A stretch of DNA of 64,000 nt from NCBI RefSeq assembly GCF_000801105.2, contig NC_079515.1:5394001-5458000 (forward strand), written 5' to 3'. Below, in pieces: positions 35,787 through 47,053 of the stretch. A model generated the notes under the pieces. That model had not been told where the DNA came from. It worked only from the letters and a program-made list of their open reading frames with translations, and did no database searches. This DNA comes from Raphanus sativus (taxonomy: Eukaryota; Streptophyta; Magnoliopsida; Brassicales; Brassicaceae). How positions within the stretch are numbered: position 1 is the stretch's first letter; each line of letters begins with the position of its first letter. Both the position numbers and the translations under genes were made by a program.

Positions 35787-36081
35787 TTCCGTTTTTTGTT
35801 TCCTAATATTTCGCTTTTGTTTCCTATTATAGATCCTTACTAAAAATTGTGATAATTATTTGAATCGCGGATTTATGATTATCATCGCAATTACTCTCAC
35901 TGATATTTGGTATCGTAATCTAACGCTTATTTTATTACCAATATTTTCGGTTTTTGTTTCCTAATATTTTGTTTTTGTTTCCTTTTATAGATCCTTACTA
36001 AAAATTATGATAATTATTTGAATAGCGGATTTATGATTATCATTGCGTACATTCATTGATATTTGGTATATTAATCTGACG
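35787..36081 (+). repeat. Tandem duplication, period about 158 bp, two copies
   Basis: Copy 1 (about 35787-35925) and copy 2 (about 35945-36081) share TTTTTGTTTCCTAATATTT, AGATCCTTACTAAAAATT, GATAATTATTTGAAT, CGGATTTATGATTATCAT and GATATTTGGTAT in order, with a few substitutions. Confidence 0.75.
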
Positions 36082-36466
36082 GGATTTTCAAAATATACAA
36101 TAAAAATTCAAAATCATATGTCATATTTACTGCTAACGGAATTGACGAGATAGCACCTTCCTTATTCTTTTTTTTCTTTATTCTTTAATAACAATTATTT
36201 ATTTACCAAAATTTGCGTATACTATATAAAAAGGAATATTATCTCGGTCCTAGAACACAATCACAATTAAACTTTTTACTCAAACCACGTGAGATTAATA
36301 AAATGACTGGCCTTGATTTTGTTTCTGATTTGAAGCCTTTTAAATTTATGTGAAAAGTGAGGATGAAAATTGTGCATCTTTGGAAAAATATTTTGGTGCT
36401 GTGGGAAAAACAATAGAGATGGTTTTGGTCGATTTCAAGGAAACATACTGAAAACCTAGAGTATCT

Positions 36467-37237
36467 GTTTTAAACTATGTTACATGGAAACGGAAGCGGG
36501 TACGCGGAAGCGGAAACGTTAGGAAGCGCGGAAACGTATTTTTAAAAATATTTAAGAAGCGGGTACGTGTTGGAAGCGTATATATATATATATATATATT
36601 AAACACGGAAATTAATATACAGAACAAAATTTTATAAACAGTAGAATCCAGTACATAATTCAAATACTATAACTCAAATAAAATAAATATGTATAGTTAC
36701 AAAGAAAAAATATAATAATATATGTAAATCTATGTATAAATATTTATATTGCTTTGATACTGAAGAAATAAACACATCAATTAATTAATTCATACTCAGC
36801 AACTGAATAATACAAACAACAAGAAACAAAACGAAAAAAAAACAAAACAAAACGAATAAGTGAAAAATACATCATATAATGGACTTGAGTTTTTAGTTTC
36901 CAACTCTATTGTTATTTGTGAACTAAAATTTAATAAAGTGAGTTAAGTTGGGTCGCTTGACAAAAAAAAAAGAGTTAATTTGGGCCGCAAATCAATTAAA
37001 TTTGCAAGCCCACAAGAAAAATGTTCTTCTTCTTTGCATATCACCAATCCAGTCACCGTTAAGCTTCCGATCTACGACCATCAACGCTTCCACCTATGAA
37101 CCGTGCGGCACCAATTCTGGAAACGCGATTCCGAGACGATTCCATGCGATTCCGAGCGCTTCCGCTTCCGGTTCTGCTTCGGAAACAAGAAACGCACCTC
37201 CACCGGCGATTCCATGTAACGTAGGTTTTAAATTGTT
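36467..37237. mobile_element. Unclassified element with GC-rich subterminal GGAAGCG repeats
   Basis: The ends are inverted: TTTTAAACTATGTTACATGGAA at the left (about 36467) and, on the opposite strand, TTTAAAACCTACGTTACATGG at the right (ending about 37237). Just inside, the left end repeats GGAAACGGAAGCGG and GGAAGCG several times. The right end has the complement (GATTCCGAGCGCTTCCGCTT). The centre is AT-rich with (AT)n at 36580-36600. No transposase. The duplication is unclear. Confidence 0.5.
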
Positions 37238-37743
37238 TGATTATCTAAACCAACTACCGAAGAATGTTGTTTTGCTATATTAGGGGTATAAGATCCATGT
37301 TACTTTTAAGAAAGAACAAGTCAGCTAATTGACCCTTTTCTCAATCAAAGATTTTCGAAATTGATGGTTAACTTCTCGGTTACGCACTCAGGGGATCATA
37401 TCGCACAACCAATCATCTTATCGGATTGTGACAACTTTCAAAACTAACAGTTATCTTCTTGGTTACGCACTCAGTGAGACCACGTGAGTATTATAAAATA
37501 TACGAAATAAATATTTTCGATAATTTTCAGAATATATATGGACCAAACTAACCATTTTGTCAGAAGACCGGAACATATACTTTAAAGTCCAAGGTGCATT
37601 ATTTTATTAATAATGTTAACCTTTTTTTTGGACAACAACTAATAATGTTAACCCTTATATATTATTATATATACTATACATTTTGACAATTTTTAAATAT
37701 AGAATAAATAATGTTCCTTAATTTTTTTTTTAGAATTTTCACT
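37238..37743. other. Probable Helitron body, gene-free
   Basis: Contains two GGTTACGCACTCAG phrases (about 37378 and 37461) in otherwise AT-rich sequence. It may belong to the Helitron ending at 37770. Confidence 0.35.
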
Positions 37744-37770
37744 CCGTGCAAGGCACGGATCATATCCTAG
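37744..37770 (+). mobile_element. Helitron 3' terminus, plus orientation
   Basis: A perfect hairpin CCGTGC-AAG-GCACGG (37744-37758), an 8-base spacer, then CTAG at 37767-37770 followed by T. This is the Helitron end layout. I could not place the 5' TC end. Confidence 0.65.
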
Positions 37771-38059
37771 TTACAATATAAAACGCTGGCACAAATGGTA
37801 ATGGGGAACTACATGGTATAAGGTGCTAAACTACATTTTTTTTAATCCCAAACACACAAATTCTAAAATCACTACTAATAAGCCACTATGGGCCAGCTGA
37901 CCAAAATAATATTAAGACATTGGGTCAAGATTTTTATAAGTACGATGGTTTGTTCGAGAACAAATTAAAAAAAATTACAATAAACATTATCCTTAAAATT
38001 TTTGGTCCCGACTACGGTTATATGGTTCTTAATTATCTGCATTTTAATATATTTATTTA

Positions 38060-38703
38060 CTAGATCTTGACCCGCGCTTTGGAAGCGCGGAATATTTTAC
38101 GATGAAAATTTCACTAATAACTTGATAAATATTTTGGTAATTTTTAAAGAGTGTATTTAAAATATTTTTGCATTTAAATCAGTGTTTTTAAATTCAACCC
38201 TGTGACTATACTGATTAATCCGGAGATCTGACAATTCAATTTAAGTTCTTAAAATATTCATATTAAAAAATCACTAAAACCCGAGACTAACTGATTGAAC
38301 TGATAGATGACCGATATGTAATCTAATTTGATTTAAATTGTAATAGTTTCATAATTTGTAATCTTATAATCCAAATTTTAAAGTTCATTATTTTGTAATT
38401 TATGAAATTATGACGTTTCTACAAAAATTTAAAGAGAAAATGATAGATATAAAATAATTAAGATTAATTATTGTATTGTTTGGAAATATTGATAGTAGTA
38501 TAAAAATATATTGTTTGGAAACATTGATAGTAGTATAAAAAAATAAGTATATTGTTTGCAAATATGGATAGTAATATAAAGAAAGGAACATTAGTGATTT
38601 AATGTAAGTTTAATTTTAAAGCATAAATGTGTATTTAATTTAAAAACTTACAAAATAAATGTTAGGTCCAAGAGAATGTTTCTGTTTTAATAAGATAGAT
38701 AGA
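38060..38703 (-). mobile_element. Short Helitron, about 640 bp, minus orientation
   Basis: The 3' end has the hairpin CCGCGCTT-TGG-AAGCGCGG (38072-38090), then CTAG (38060-38063) with flanking T. The 5' end begins TCTATC...TTATTAAAACAGAAAC preceded by A, with three possible TC starts (38695, 38699, 38703) because of a TATC repeat. Insertion between A and T fits Helitron target preference. Non-coding. Confidence 0.7.
38474..38583 (+). repeat. Three tandem copies of a 35-40 bp unit in the Helitron
   Basis: Units start at 38474, 38509 and 38549: TATTGTTTGGAAATATTGAT then AGTAGTATAAAAA, with increasing divergence. Confidence 0.75.
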
Positions 38704-40552
38704 TATACATGTGTGTGTGGTTATTAAACTTTAGTATTTTAAGTTGTAATAAGTTCTTGGTCCCTAGTTCATTAATACTTAAACCAAAAAGTTAGCAATG
38801 ATATATAATAACTAGTGGTATCCCGGCTCTACGCGCCGGATTCGTATGTTTTATTTTTACATTAATTTACAATTCATTTTGTGGTTTTAGTAAAGAAAAT
38901 ATGTTCATAAATTGAAAAATGATATTTTCTGATTCATTTGATAAGGGTTCAACGACAATAGTGTAATACTTTGCTTTGAAGTTGTTTAGTTCACAGTGTA
39001 CTGACTTAAGTGATTGTGATTAATCGATTCAATAAAAGTAGAATAAAAAACTGATAGTTGTAAAAATGTTAATGTAGTTGGAATTTAAACATAAATTAAA
39101 GTTGATGTTTTATTTGGACGTATGTTATAAAGTTTTGTATATATATTCTTCTTATTTGATTTTGGTAAGAAACTCATTTTGGCAAAGGAACATATTATGA
39201 AATGAGGAAAAACATTTATTTATTTTGTTTGAAAATTAAAACAAAGATCAAAAACGGTGGGTAAGTGGAACTGATGAAAATTGGAACATAAGTAACTTCT
39301 TTATAAATTGTAATAATGCTGAATCATAGAAGACTTTCCCTACATTTAAGACAGCTTATATTTGTATGAAGCCATTGAACAACATTGTGGAAATGGAAAA
39401 TATTGACTCCAAGTAAAAGAGCATAGATTTTTTTCTTTTTGAGCAAAGAAAAGACATAGATAAGTTCTATTGTTGATTTCAAACCGCTATCTGTGTAATT
39501 TATGGACATTTGTAAGTAGCTATTTTGATTAATTTGAAAATTTACTATTATAGTTGATATTTGTGTCGAGGTGGTTGCATTTTTAAAAATGAAATATGAT
39601 TGTATCATGAAAATCACAGAAATTATCTTATGGTGAATAAATGTAAGGTTTTCTAGTTCACTTATAATGTTTAATAATGTTTGGTGGTAGTGTGCATATT
39701 CCGAAATGTTATGTGTTTTACAAAGCGAACGTATAGAAATAGTTTTGGTAGAAGACAAACAATGTATTTTTGTTGTTAAGTTAATAGATCATTTATAAAC
39801 TAATCTGAGATTGGCATAAAGTTTTGAAAACTACCTTTCAAAGTCATTTATATGTCATAATTATTTATAAAATGACAGTAGTGAACGCTTCTTTGTGTGT
39901 TTAAAAAAAAAAGAATGCATCTTTGTTTTATTCTCTCTGATTGCATTAGCTTAAATAAACATTTTATCTGTTTCAGGTCTCCTTCTCTCTCGAAGGCTTC
40001 TTCAGTGACCACACTGTATAGTAGCTATATATCATTGGTCAATTGTGCTATGTAGTGCGGGATATGCCAAAGATGTTTTTTTTTTTTTGCTAAACTACAA
40101 GGAAAATCTCAAGTTCATCACCATTGAAATGTAGATTCAAGCAGCTTCTATAAAAACCGTCAAGAGTCATTAGCTTCTCACTACTATATGCCAAAGATGT
40201 TAAGTAAGTATTTTGTGCATGATATTATTGTTTATTAGATGGATCAATATTTGGAAGTAATGAATGTGTAAATAAAATTGCTATTTTTCAACATGTAGCC
40301 GCGTATAGATGTTAGTGTGTTAACAGGATTTTGTAGTTTATATATATCTTGGAGCGATGATCAATTTGATGTGCATATTAAGGAAAAGAGTGGAGGAGAA
40401 ACATATTTGGAAAGGTTTTGAGAAAGAATTCTAATTTCGTGAAATAACTTTGTTTCAATAGTCTAAAAATGATTTTTTTTTGGTATTTGGGTTAGAGAAT
40501 TTTTTTTTCTGGGAGGTCCGGAAAAAAATGATGACTTTTTGGTTGCTTTGTT

Positions 40553-40765
40553 TCATGATGCATATGTGTAGCAAACTCCACAACTTCCGTACCTGCCAAT
40601 CGTAAAGAAACACTTCTTACACATCAGTAACTTCACCTTACCATGATTTGCCATAGATGTACAGTACTTCTCTTTAAGTCTTAAGGGACCGTATGTACCA
40701 TGAACCATCTGCCTCTTGAGTGCTTGCTATGAACTGCACCGCCTTTTCAATGGTGGCTGACATGA
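40553..40765 (-). pseudogene. Oxidosqualene cyclase (triterpene synthase) gene fragment
   Basis: Minus-strand exon A (40699 to about 40765) reads IEKAVQFIASTQEADGS. After a GT-AG intron (40593-40698), exon B (about 40553-40592) completes WYGSCGVCYTYA, with the split Trp codon restored. This is the conserved DGSWYG.WGVCFTY segment of oxidosqualene cyclases, which fold 2,3-oxidosqualene into sterol or triterpene skeletons. A Cys replaces the family Trp in YGSWG. Only about 30 of some 760 residues are present, and the frame stops right after YTYAS. The retained intron means the copy was made from DNA, as expected for Helitron capture or a local duplication, not retroposition. Confidence 0.7.
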
Positions 40766-40827
40766 GATCGCAATAAAGGAATTTTTTTAAAGGTTATACG
40801 GGGGGACCTGAGAATCGACGAAGATCA

Positions 40828-40895
40828 TGTCGAGACGGATCAAATCGTCACATGGCCTCCCAGAATCTGATCAGCCGTCCAAGAAGAACCAAGGC
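40828..40895 (+). other. Possible first exon of a captured or unknown gene
   Basis: ATG at 40828 opens MSRRIKSSHGLPESDQPSKK NQG, followed by a good donor GTAAGC at 40896. Reading through gives a stop at 40907. The base composition is richer in G+C than the flanks. No family recognised and no second exon found. Confidence 0.25.
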
Positions 40896-41479
40896 GTAAG
40901 CCATTAATTAAAGTGAGAAATAAATTTGTTTGCTATTGGAATTGTGGCGATGATTCTTAAGGGATGAAGTCTTAGCTTTTTATAGGTAGAGTTTAGAATC
41001 ATCGAATGAGTGATTCATCACTGAAGAGTTAAGAACTTGTTAATGTCATTGAATCAATGGAGCTTGTAGTTGTAACGCCTGTGAGGAGATGAATAGATTC
41101 TGAAGCACACGAACCGACATAAACGCGACGACGATGATTACCGACGGAGACTCGTCTCTCTGAGACACAGGAAATAAAGAAGATGACAATCAAACGTTGA
41201 GACGTTACGGAGAATTGATAAACCTTTTTTAGAACCTTCGTCCGCAGATTTAGCAAGATCAAACGGAAAACGACGAACAACTCTATCAAAATTAAAGGGC
41301 CTCTTAGTTTGAAAAGCCCAATTCGAAATCATCAAACATTTAAACCCATGAAATCATATTTCCAAAGCCCAGCAAAGACAACAACAAAAAAATTCGAAAA
41401 CCGCTGTAGTTATTGAGGTGACAGGTTGCAATTTTTCCCCCAGATAAATAAAAAAAGTCAACTTTATTATATAAGAAAA

Positions 41480-43190
41480 CTACTTATTCAAAAATTATCA
41501 TCTCAATCGTTTTATAAGTTTACTACAACAAATTCTATGTTGCGACTGTTTATAGTTCTTAATACATTTTCCCTTGTTAATTTGATAACGTATAAATTTA
41601 TTTTTTTCCTTGTTAGCTCTTACTTAGTTCTGTCTTTCAATAAATGATTAAACTATGTAAAATTAAATATATGAATAAATTATATTCTTTTCATTTTATA
41701 ATACTTAATGTTTTAGAAGAAGATTTGTGTTATTTCAAAATATAAAATGTTTTAAGATATATATGCAATTTTAGTTTTATTAGAAACTGTTTAACCAATG
41801 TTATTTTACATTTTTAATAAGTGATTGATTTTTTTTATAGTTGTAATAGTCTTTTATTGAAAAAAATAATTGGATTTTAATCTGTGTTTTCACCCATAAC
41901 ATCATGTATTATGAAATAGCGAGAGTATCATTTTTCTAATTACAAAAGCATTTCTATTAAAGGATCTTTATAGAGTTTTTCAACACGGAAAAATAAAAAT
42001 ATTAAGTGAGAAGAAGTTCGGAGGTGAGACCTTAATCTTTTGAAAAACTCATATGACACCATAAAAAATTTATCGCTTTTCTATTAGTTCAATTCTTATC
42101 TCAAAACTAAGTTTAATTTATGTTAAAACATCAGAAACGATTTGTTTTTTTTTGAAATTTTGCTATAGATTAAAAGCTCTATATAGTTAAATGGTGCAGC
42201 AAAAAATATGGTTTTGATTTAACTTGGTTCGAGTTACATACAAACTAACTAAATTTTTTTTTTCTCTAAAATTTCTTTTGTTCAGTACAGTTTCAAAAAC
42301 AATAATAGAGAATTTGATGAGATAAATGGCATTAAAAAGTCAACATTTTTTTGAGAAACACATCTAAACTATAAGAAAATATAATCTTTTTTTTTGTCAA
42401 ACTAAGAAAATATAATCTAACAGATACAACTACAAAAGAAATTAATGATGAAGTCCACACTAAATTTAAGTTAGATTTTGCTAATATATTTGATATCAGA
42501 ACAATCTTGTTAAAATGAAAATTTCTGATATCAAAATGCCGTCAAAAAAAAAACAATCAAAATGTTTTCCCGCATTATAATGGACTGCAGTCACGTTGAT
42601 TGCCAATACAATAAAAATTTCTAAATAAATAAAGATCATTAGGCAATTTTCTATTTTTGTTATCGAACTGAGACTCAATTAGGTTTTCAATCTTAGGTGG
42701 TTAGAATTAGGAAATTGTCGACAGTTCTTGCGGCCGAGGCTTTACATGTTTTAAACGCTCATTACGTAGATTCGGAACAAAATCTTCCTTGCTCTCTTTC
42801 GTTTTTATCGATTTATTATTTTGTACGTTTTCGTATTTTTATTGCGTGGTGTTTGGCGTAATAAAAATCCGGTATCTCAAGGAAAGTTAAGGTTTCTTGA
42901 TTTTCTTTTATTTACCTAAATCGATGGTGCGAATTTTGGTTTTCATAGTAATTATTACAATGAAAATCAAAATAAATGATTATATCTTCAATTATAAAAA
43001 TTAGAGAAAAACGAAAATATATCCAAAAACTTTGGAAAAGAACAACAAAAATTAAACGGTGATATTAGAATACAAAAAAAAACTATTAGAAGAAAAATCA
43101 GTACTAAAAGTCACAGTGAAGACATAAAAAAGATTCTCTTTTTTGTTTCCGCACCGACAGTTAGGACAACACTAGAATTTTTGACTGAAG
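41480..43190. other. Gene-free stretch
   Basis: AT-rich. 42710-42790 is locally GC-richer (GTCGACAGTTCTTGCGGCCG) without a recognisable product. No bounded element seen. Confidence 0.4.
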
Positions 43191-43334
43191 AATTTTTAGG
43201 GCAATTCTAATGGAATTCTAGCATTAAGGTTCTTATATATTGCAACCCCATTGCTACTACAATCCTCCATCGGGGTGCGTTTGTATTCAGGAACTCACTT
43301 TTTATTTTCTTTCTTCTGTTTTCTTCTATTTAAG

Positions 43335-43461
43335 GGCCATTCCTGCATGTGCCTAATTATGACTCTTCTTTCTGATGCAAATGGGCCATTCCTGCATGTG
43401 CCTAATTATGCAACCTACCTACATATCGTACCTCTATTTACTGATCATTGATCATTGATCA
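43335..43461 (+). repeat. Short direct repeats
   Basis: GGGCCATTCCTGCATGTGCC followed by TAATTATG occurs at about 43334 and 43383 (period 49). TGATCAT is repeated three times at 43441-43461. Confidence 0.7.
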
Positions 43462-43469
43462 TAAGCGTT

Positions 43470-44320
43470 GCTAGGTGGGTGTAGTTGCCTCGATGTTGAT
43501 ATAACGAGTCTCTTATGTTTTTTAAAATAAAATTTTATAAGTTTCCCGATGAAGCGGCAACTTTGAGATGTTTTCCATTTGCGGAGTAAAAAAAAGAAGA
43601 AAAGAGTAGCCAACAAAATTATGGGGTTAATTTGTCAAATAACCATAATAAAAACTAGTTGACAAAAAAAAACACATAACAAAGACTATAACAATAGGCA
43701 AAAATAGTATACATATTGCCATCAGTTGGACAAATATGCCCATGTGAACAAAATAAAAGAGTTATATACTCAGAACCGTGTTTGTGTGTGTAATAAAAAA
43801 AATCCTTTACCTTCGAACCCAAACAAATATATAAATTTTAGGAATTGTGATGACAAAAGATTATTCGTGGTGTAGTAGTATAGAATATTTTTATTTTTAG
43901 GGGTGGGATGAAAATGTTAATTTCTTTTTGCTTTCACCTTAGAACCAATTGACTGTAAATAGAGTGGCTTTAAGTTCGTTATATATTACTTAAGTTTTTT
44001 AAATATTTTCTGTGTAATTTTTTTTTTCAACACTATTTCTCAAGATAATAAAGCGTATAATTATTAATCTCGTCGAATCTATCGTAACCTCAGTGAAAAT
44101 ACTTTATCTTTTAGCAATCTCAAAAGAATTGAAACTTTTTTGAACCATTAATTAATGGAATGATCTGACTATTTTCCAGGCCAAATTAATAGGTCAGAAT
44201 ATCAGTCCGCTCTGATACCATGTTAGGTTTTCTAATCTTCCAATTTAAAACCAATTAATTAGAAATTAAGTAGTTCAAGTCCAATGTAGATAGCAATTTG
44301 GATCATTTCACTTTTAAACC
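43470..44320. other. Gene-free stretch
   Basis: No gene or element boundary recognised. AT-rich, with a LINE-like or gene-like wording nowhere evident. Confidence 0.4.
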
Positions 44321-44379
44321 GGAGGTCCAGGAAACTTAGTTTTTTTTTCTTGTCAACTTTTGGCCAGGAAACTTAGTTA

Positions 44380-44606
44380 TAATGATTTTTTGTCATCTAG
44401 CTATAATGATTTTTTGTCATCTACCTATAATGATTTTTGATATATATTTTTAAAGGTTTCTTTAATTCTGTTTTTTGCCAACAAATTTTTTTGCCACAAA
44501 TTTTTGCTATGGTCTAGATTTTTCTAAGAGTTTTTCTATGGTCTAAATTTTCTAAGAGTTTTTTGCCACATTTATAATGATTTTTTATGTCATCTAGCTG
44601 TAATGA

Positions 44607-44640
<34 letters not shown>

Positions 44641-44700
44641 CTTTAAAGGTTTCTTTAGATTCTGTTTTTTTGCCTACAAATTTTCTATGGTCTAGATTAT
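44380..44700 (+). repeat. Diverged tandem duplication, about 190 bp period
   Basis: ATAATGATTTTTTGTCATCT, TAAAGGTTTCTTTA-ATTCTGTTTTTTGCC and CTATGGTCTA are repeated in order (first copy about 44388-44520, second about 44575-44695). The second copy is expanded by (AT)n at 44616-44640. CTATAATGATTTTTTGTCAT itself occurs twice in tandem at the left. Confidence 0.6.
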
Positions 44701-44874
44701 AAAAAATCGTTATATATAGACAAAAGAATATTTATCTAAGAGATTTTGACTGTACTTTTATAACAAAATATGCATTATATAAATTTATACTACTACTATT
44801 AATTAAGAAAAGTAAAAATTATTTTAAAAAAAAATAACTTAGACTTCTTAAAGTGCTCGCACAGCACTGTATAA

Positions 44875-45110
44875 TAGTATCTCCAACTTTTTTTATATTT
44901 ATTCTATAATAGCATTTAGAACCAAAATTATTCTAATTCTACTATATTTTTTCTTCTAAATAAGAGATTACTATATTTTCCTCTATTTATAAAGAAAGAA
45001 ACAACATTTGAAGATTTCTATTTTAGAAAAATACATTAGAGCAAATCACATATTTATTATGAAATTCCTCTATTATAAAGAAAAAATAGAAAAATACATT
45101 GGAAATTATC
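44875..45110. mobile_element. Harbinger-like MITE, 236 bp
   Basis: The ends TAGTATCTCCAAC and (reverse complement) GATAATTTCCAATG are flanked by TAA (44872-44874 and 45111-45113). The interior has TTTATTCTATAATAG and its approximate complement. Confidence 0.5.
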
Positions 45111-45113
45111 TAA

Positions 45114-45955
45114 ATTATATTATACTACATGACAAAAAACTATATTATATTACAAAATATAAATAATTAAATATAGCGAGTGTCGGTCTGTGGATCCATA
45201 GTTCCTAAAGCGCAGTAAAAATATTGTGTTCCAAACAAAAATAAATTATTTAAATTTTAGTTTTCGAAACTGAACAAAAATCTCAAAATATTTTTAATGC
45301 TGAAATGTCATCAAAAACCCTAATAGACGATATACCATGTTGATAAAATGATGATTCTAAAACGTTTATATGCATCTAACATGAGGTTACTTCGAAAACA
45401 TCATTATAATAACTTTATTTTATTGTAATTGAGAAAAAGGGAAATGCATAAACTGGTTAATACAACCAAAGATAACGATCACTTTGAAATTAGTTTAGTT
45501 TGTAAAATTTACTGAATCCTTCAGTTGCAGGTAGGATGAAGCAGAAGATAGAGTATTAACAAAAGTTTCATGTTTGTTATTAGTTTTAGAAATACAGACA
45601 AAAATAATTTGTTATTTGTTTGTAACCATGAAGAATGAATTGAACCAAAAAAAACTATGAAGAATGCAAGAAGAGGAAAGATGAGAATCTTTGGTAAACC
45701 AAATGACGTCGAATTGGAAATAAAATTAGTTGATTTATTCTATTTTAGATGAAAATTATTTAATACAATATACAAAAACGGAAAATAAGATTGGTAAAAG
45801 AAAAATAAGATTTATTTAATTATTATCAAAAAGAAAGAAAAAGGGTAAATAACTTAAAAGCACGAGGTTCGAACCTTGGGCATATGAAGAAATAGACGTC
45901 CCTAAAAAATATTTAGAGAATCTTAACAATTTGACACTCCTAAAATATTGACTAA
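45114..45955. other. Gene-free stretch
   Basis: AT-rich. A palindromic AGGTTCGAACCT (45865-45876) resembles a tRNA B box, but no tRNA fold accompanies it. Confidence 0.4.
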
Positions 45956-46965
45956 CTAGATTTTAACCCGTCCTTAAAAAGGCGGATATATTTTTCTGTT
46001 TTATATTTTAAAAAAAAATTTGTATTTGTATTTTTAATTATATTTGTGTTTTTGTTTGTATAATATTTTTTAAAATGATTAATAAGAAGTTTTAATAATT
46101 ATATTAAAATAGTTGGACTACGTCTATATCAATAGGTCATGTTCCTTTTTTAATAGTATTGATTTTAAATAAATTATTTATACACAATTTTAGTTGGTAA
46201 TTTAGTTTTAGCATAGGGATATTCCATTTACCAAAAATCGTGGTATAGTTAATATTCTGTGTAACTATAAATATAGTAACTACATTCAAAATATTTTTTT
46301 ATTATAATTTATTATATAATGGTAAATTATTAAAAATCATATCATTATATTATCATGTAAAAATCTAATGGTATTCGACAATCATATAGATGCATTGGTC
46401 TATGTTTTAAATGACTAAATATATAAAAACTGTCATCATGAAACTTATTATAAAATTATTATGGTATATGATGTCAATATGTATTCTATGTAACGTCATA
46501 TACATATGTAACATATGTAATATATATTTTGTGTAATATATGATAATCTAGTATGATGAAAATGGACAAAATATGAATTAACTATATTTGTTATGTTAAG
46601 TTAATGATTTGAAGAGAATCAAAAACATTTAAAAAAAAAAGAATTCAAAAACGATCATCTATGCTAACCTGCTGTCCAATTAGAGTCGGTGGTCATAAGA
46701 ACAATCATGTATTTCTTTTAATAATTGATAATCGTAGGTTTAGTTTTAATATAATTTTGGAATATAACACGGTTTAGTTTCATTAGACCATATTAGTTAA
46801 GTTTAAGTAAACCGGTTGTATTATCTAAGTAGTGTTTAATAATATTGTGACCAACGTGAAAGGTCCAATATTTAAGTAGGTTAGTAACAATTTTTAAATG
46901 GTCCAAATTTTAAATGACAACTTTTAACGATAGATAAATTTAGGACTCTAAATTAATAGAGTAGA
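45956..46965 (-). mobile_element. Non-autonomous Helitron, 1.0 kb, minus orientation
   Basis: The 3' end has the hairpin CCGTCCTT-AAA-AAGGCGG (one mismatch) then CTAG (45956-45959), with T outside. The 5' end is TCTACTCTATTAATTTAGAG starting at 46965, with A outside. Precise A/T flanking supports both ends. No coding. Confidence 0.65.
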
Positions 46966-47053
46966 TGTTAGTGTCTGAAGCTCCAGTTGTACGGGTTTTA
47001 ACCTAAAACCGAAGTATTATATTATATTATATTATCATTATATTTATCTATTA

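Larger units (their letters stand above)
38812..41476 (-). mobile_element. Candidate Helitron carrying gene fragments, about 2.7 kb
   Basis: The 3' end has the hairpin CCGGC-TCTACGC-GCCGG (38823-38839), then CTAG (38812-38815) with flanking T on the element strand. A plausible 5' end, TCTTATATAATAAAGTTGAC, starts at 41476, but the flanking base is T, not A, so the right boundary is tentative. The interior contains a triterpene cyclase fragment (40553-40765) and a possible first exon (40828-40895), which would be captured host sequence. Confidence 0.5.

Noticed and set aside
36948..37283. A 111-codon plus-strand frame
   Set aside because: Its only distinctive part comes from the GGAAGCG subterminal repeat of the element at 36467-37237.
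39324..39758. A 144-codon minus-strand frame
   Set aside because: AT-rich composition, no recognisable domain, inside a candidate Helitron, and dominated by Ile, Ser, Asn and Lys codons as expected for chance AT-rich frames.
45865..45876. AGGTTCGAACCT as a tRNA or SINE B box
   Set aside because: No A box at the proper distance and no cloverleaf. A palindromic 12-mer alone is not evidence.
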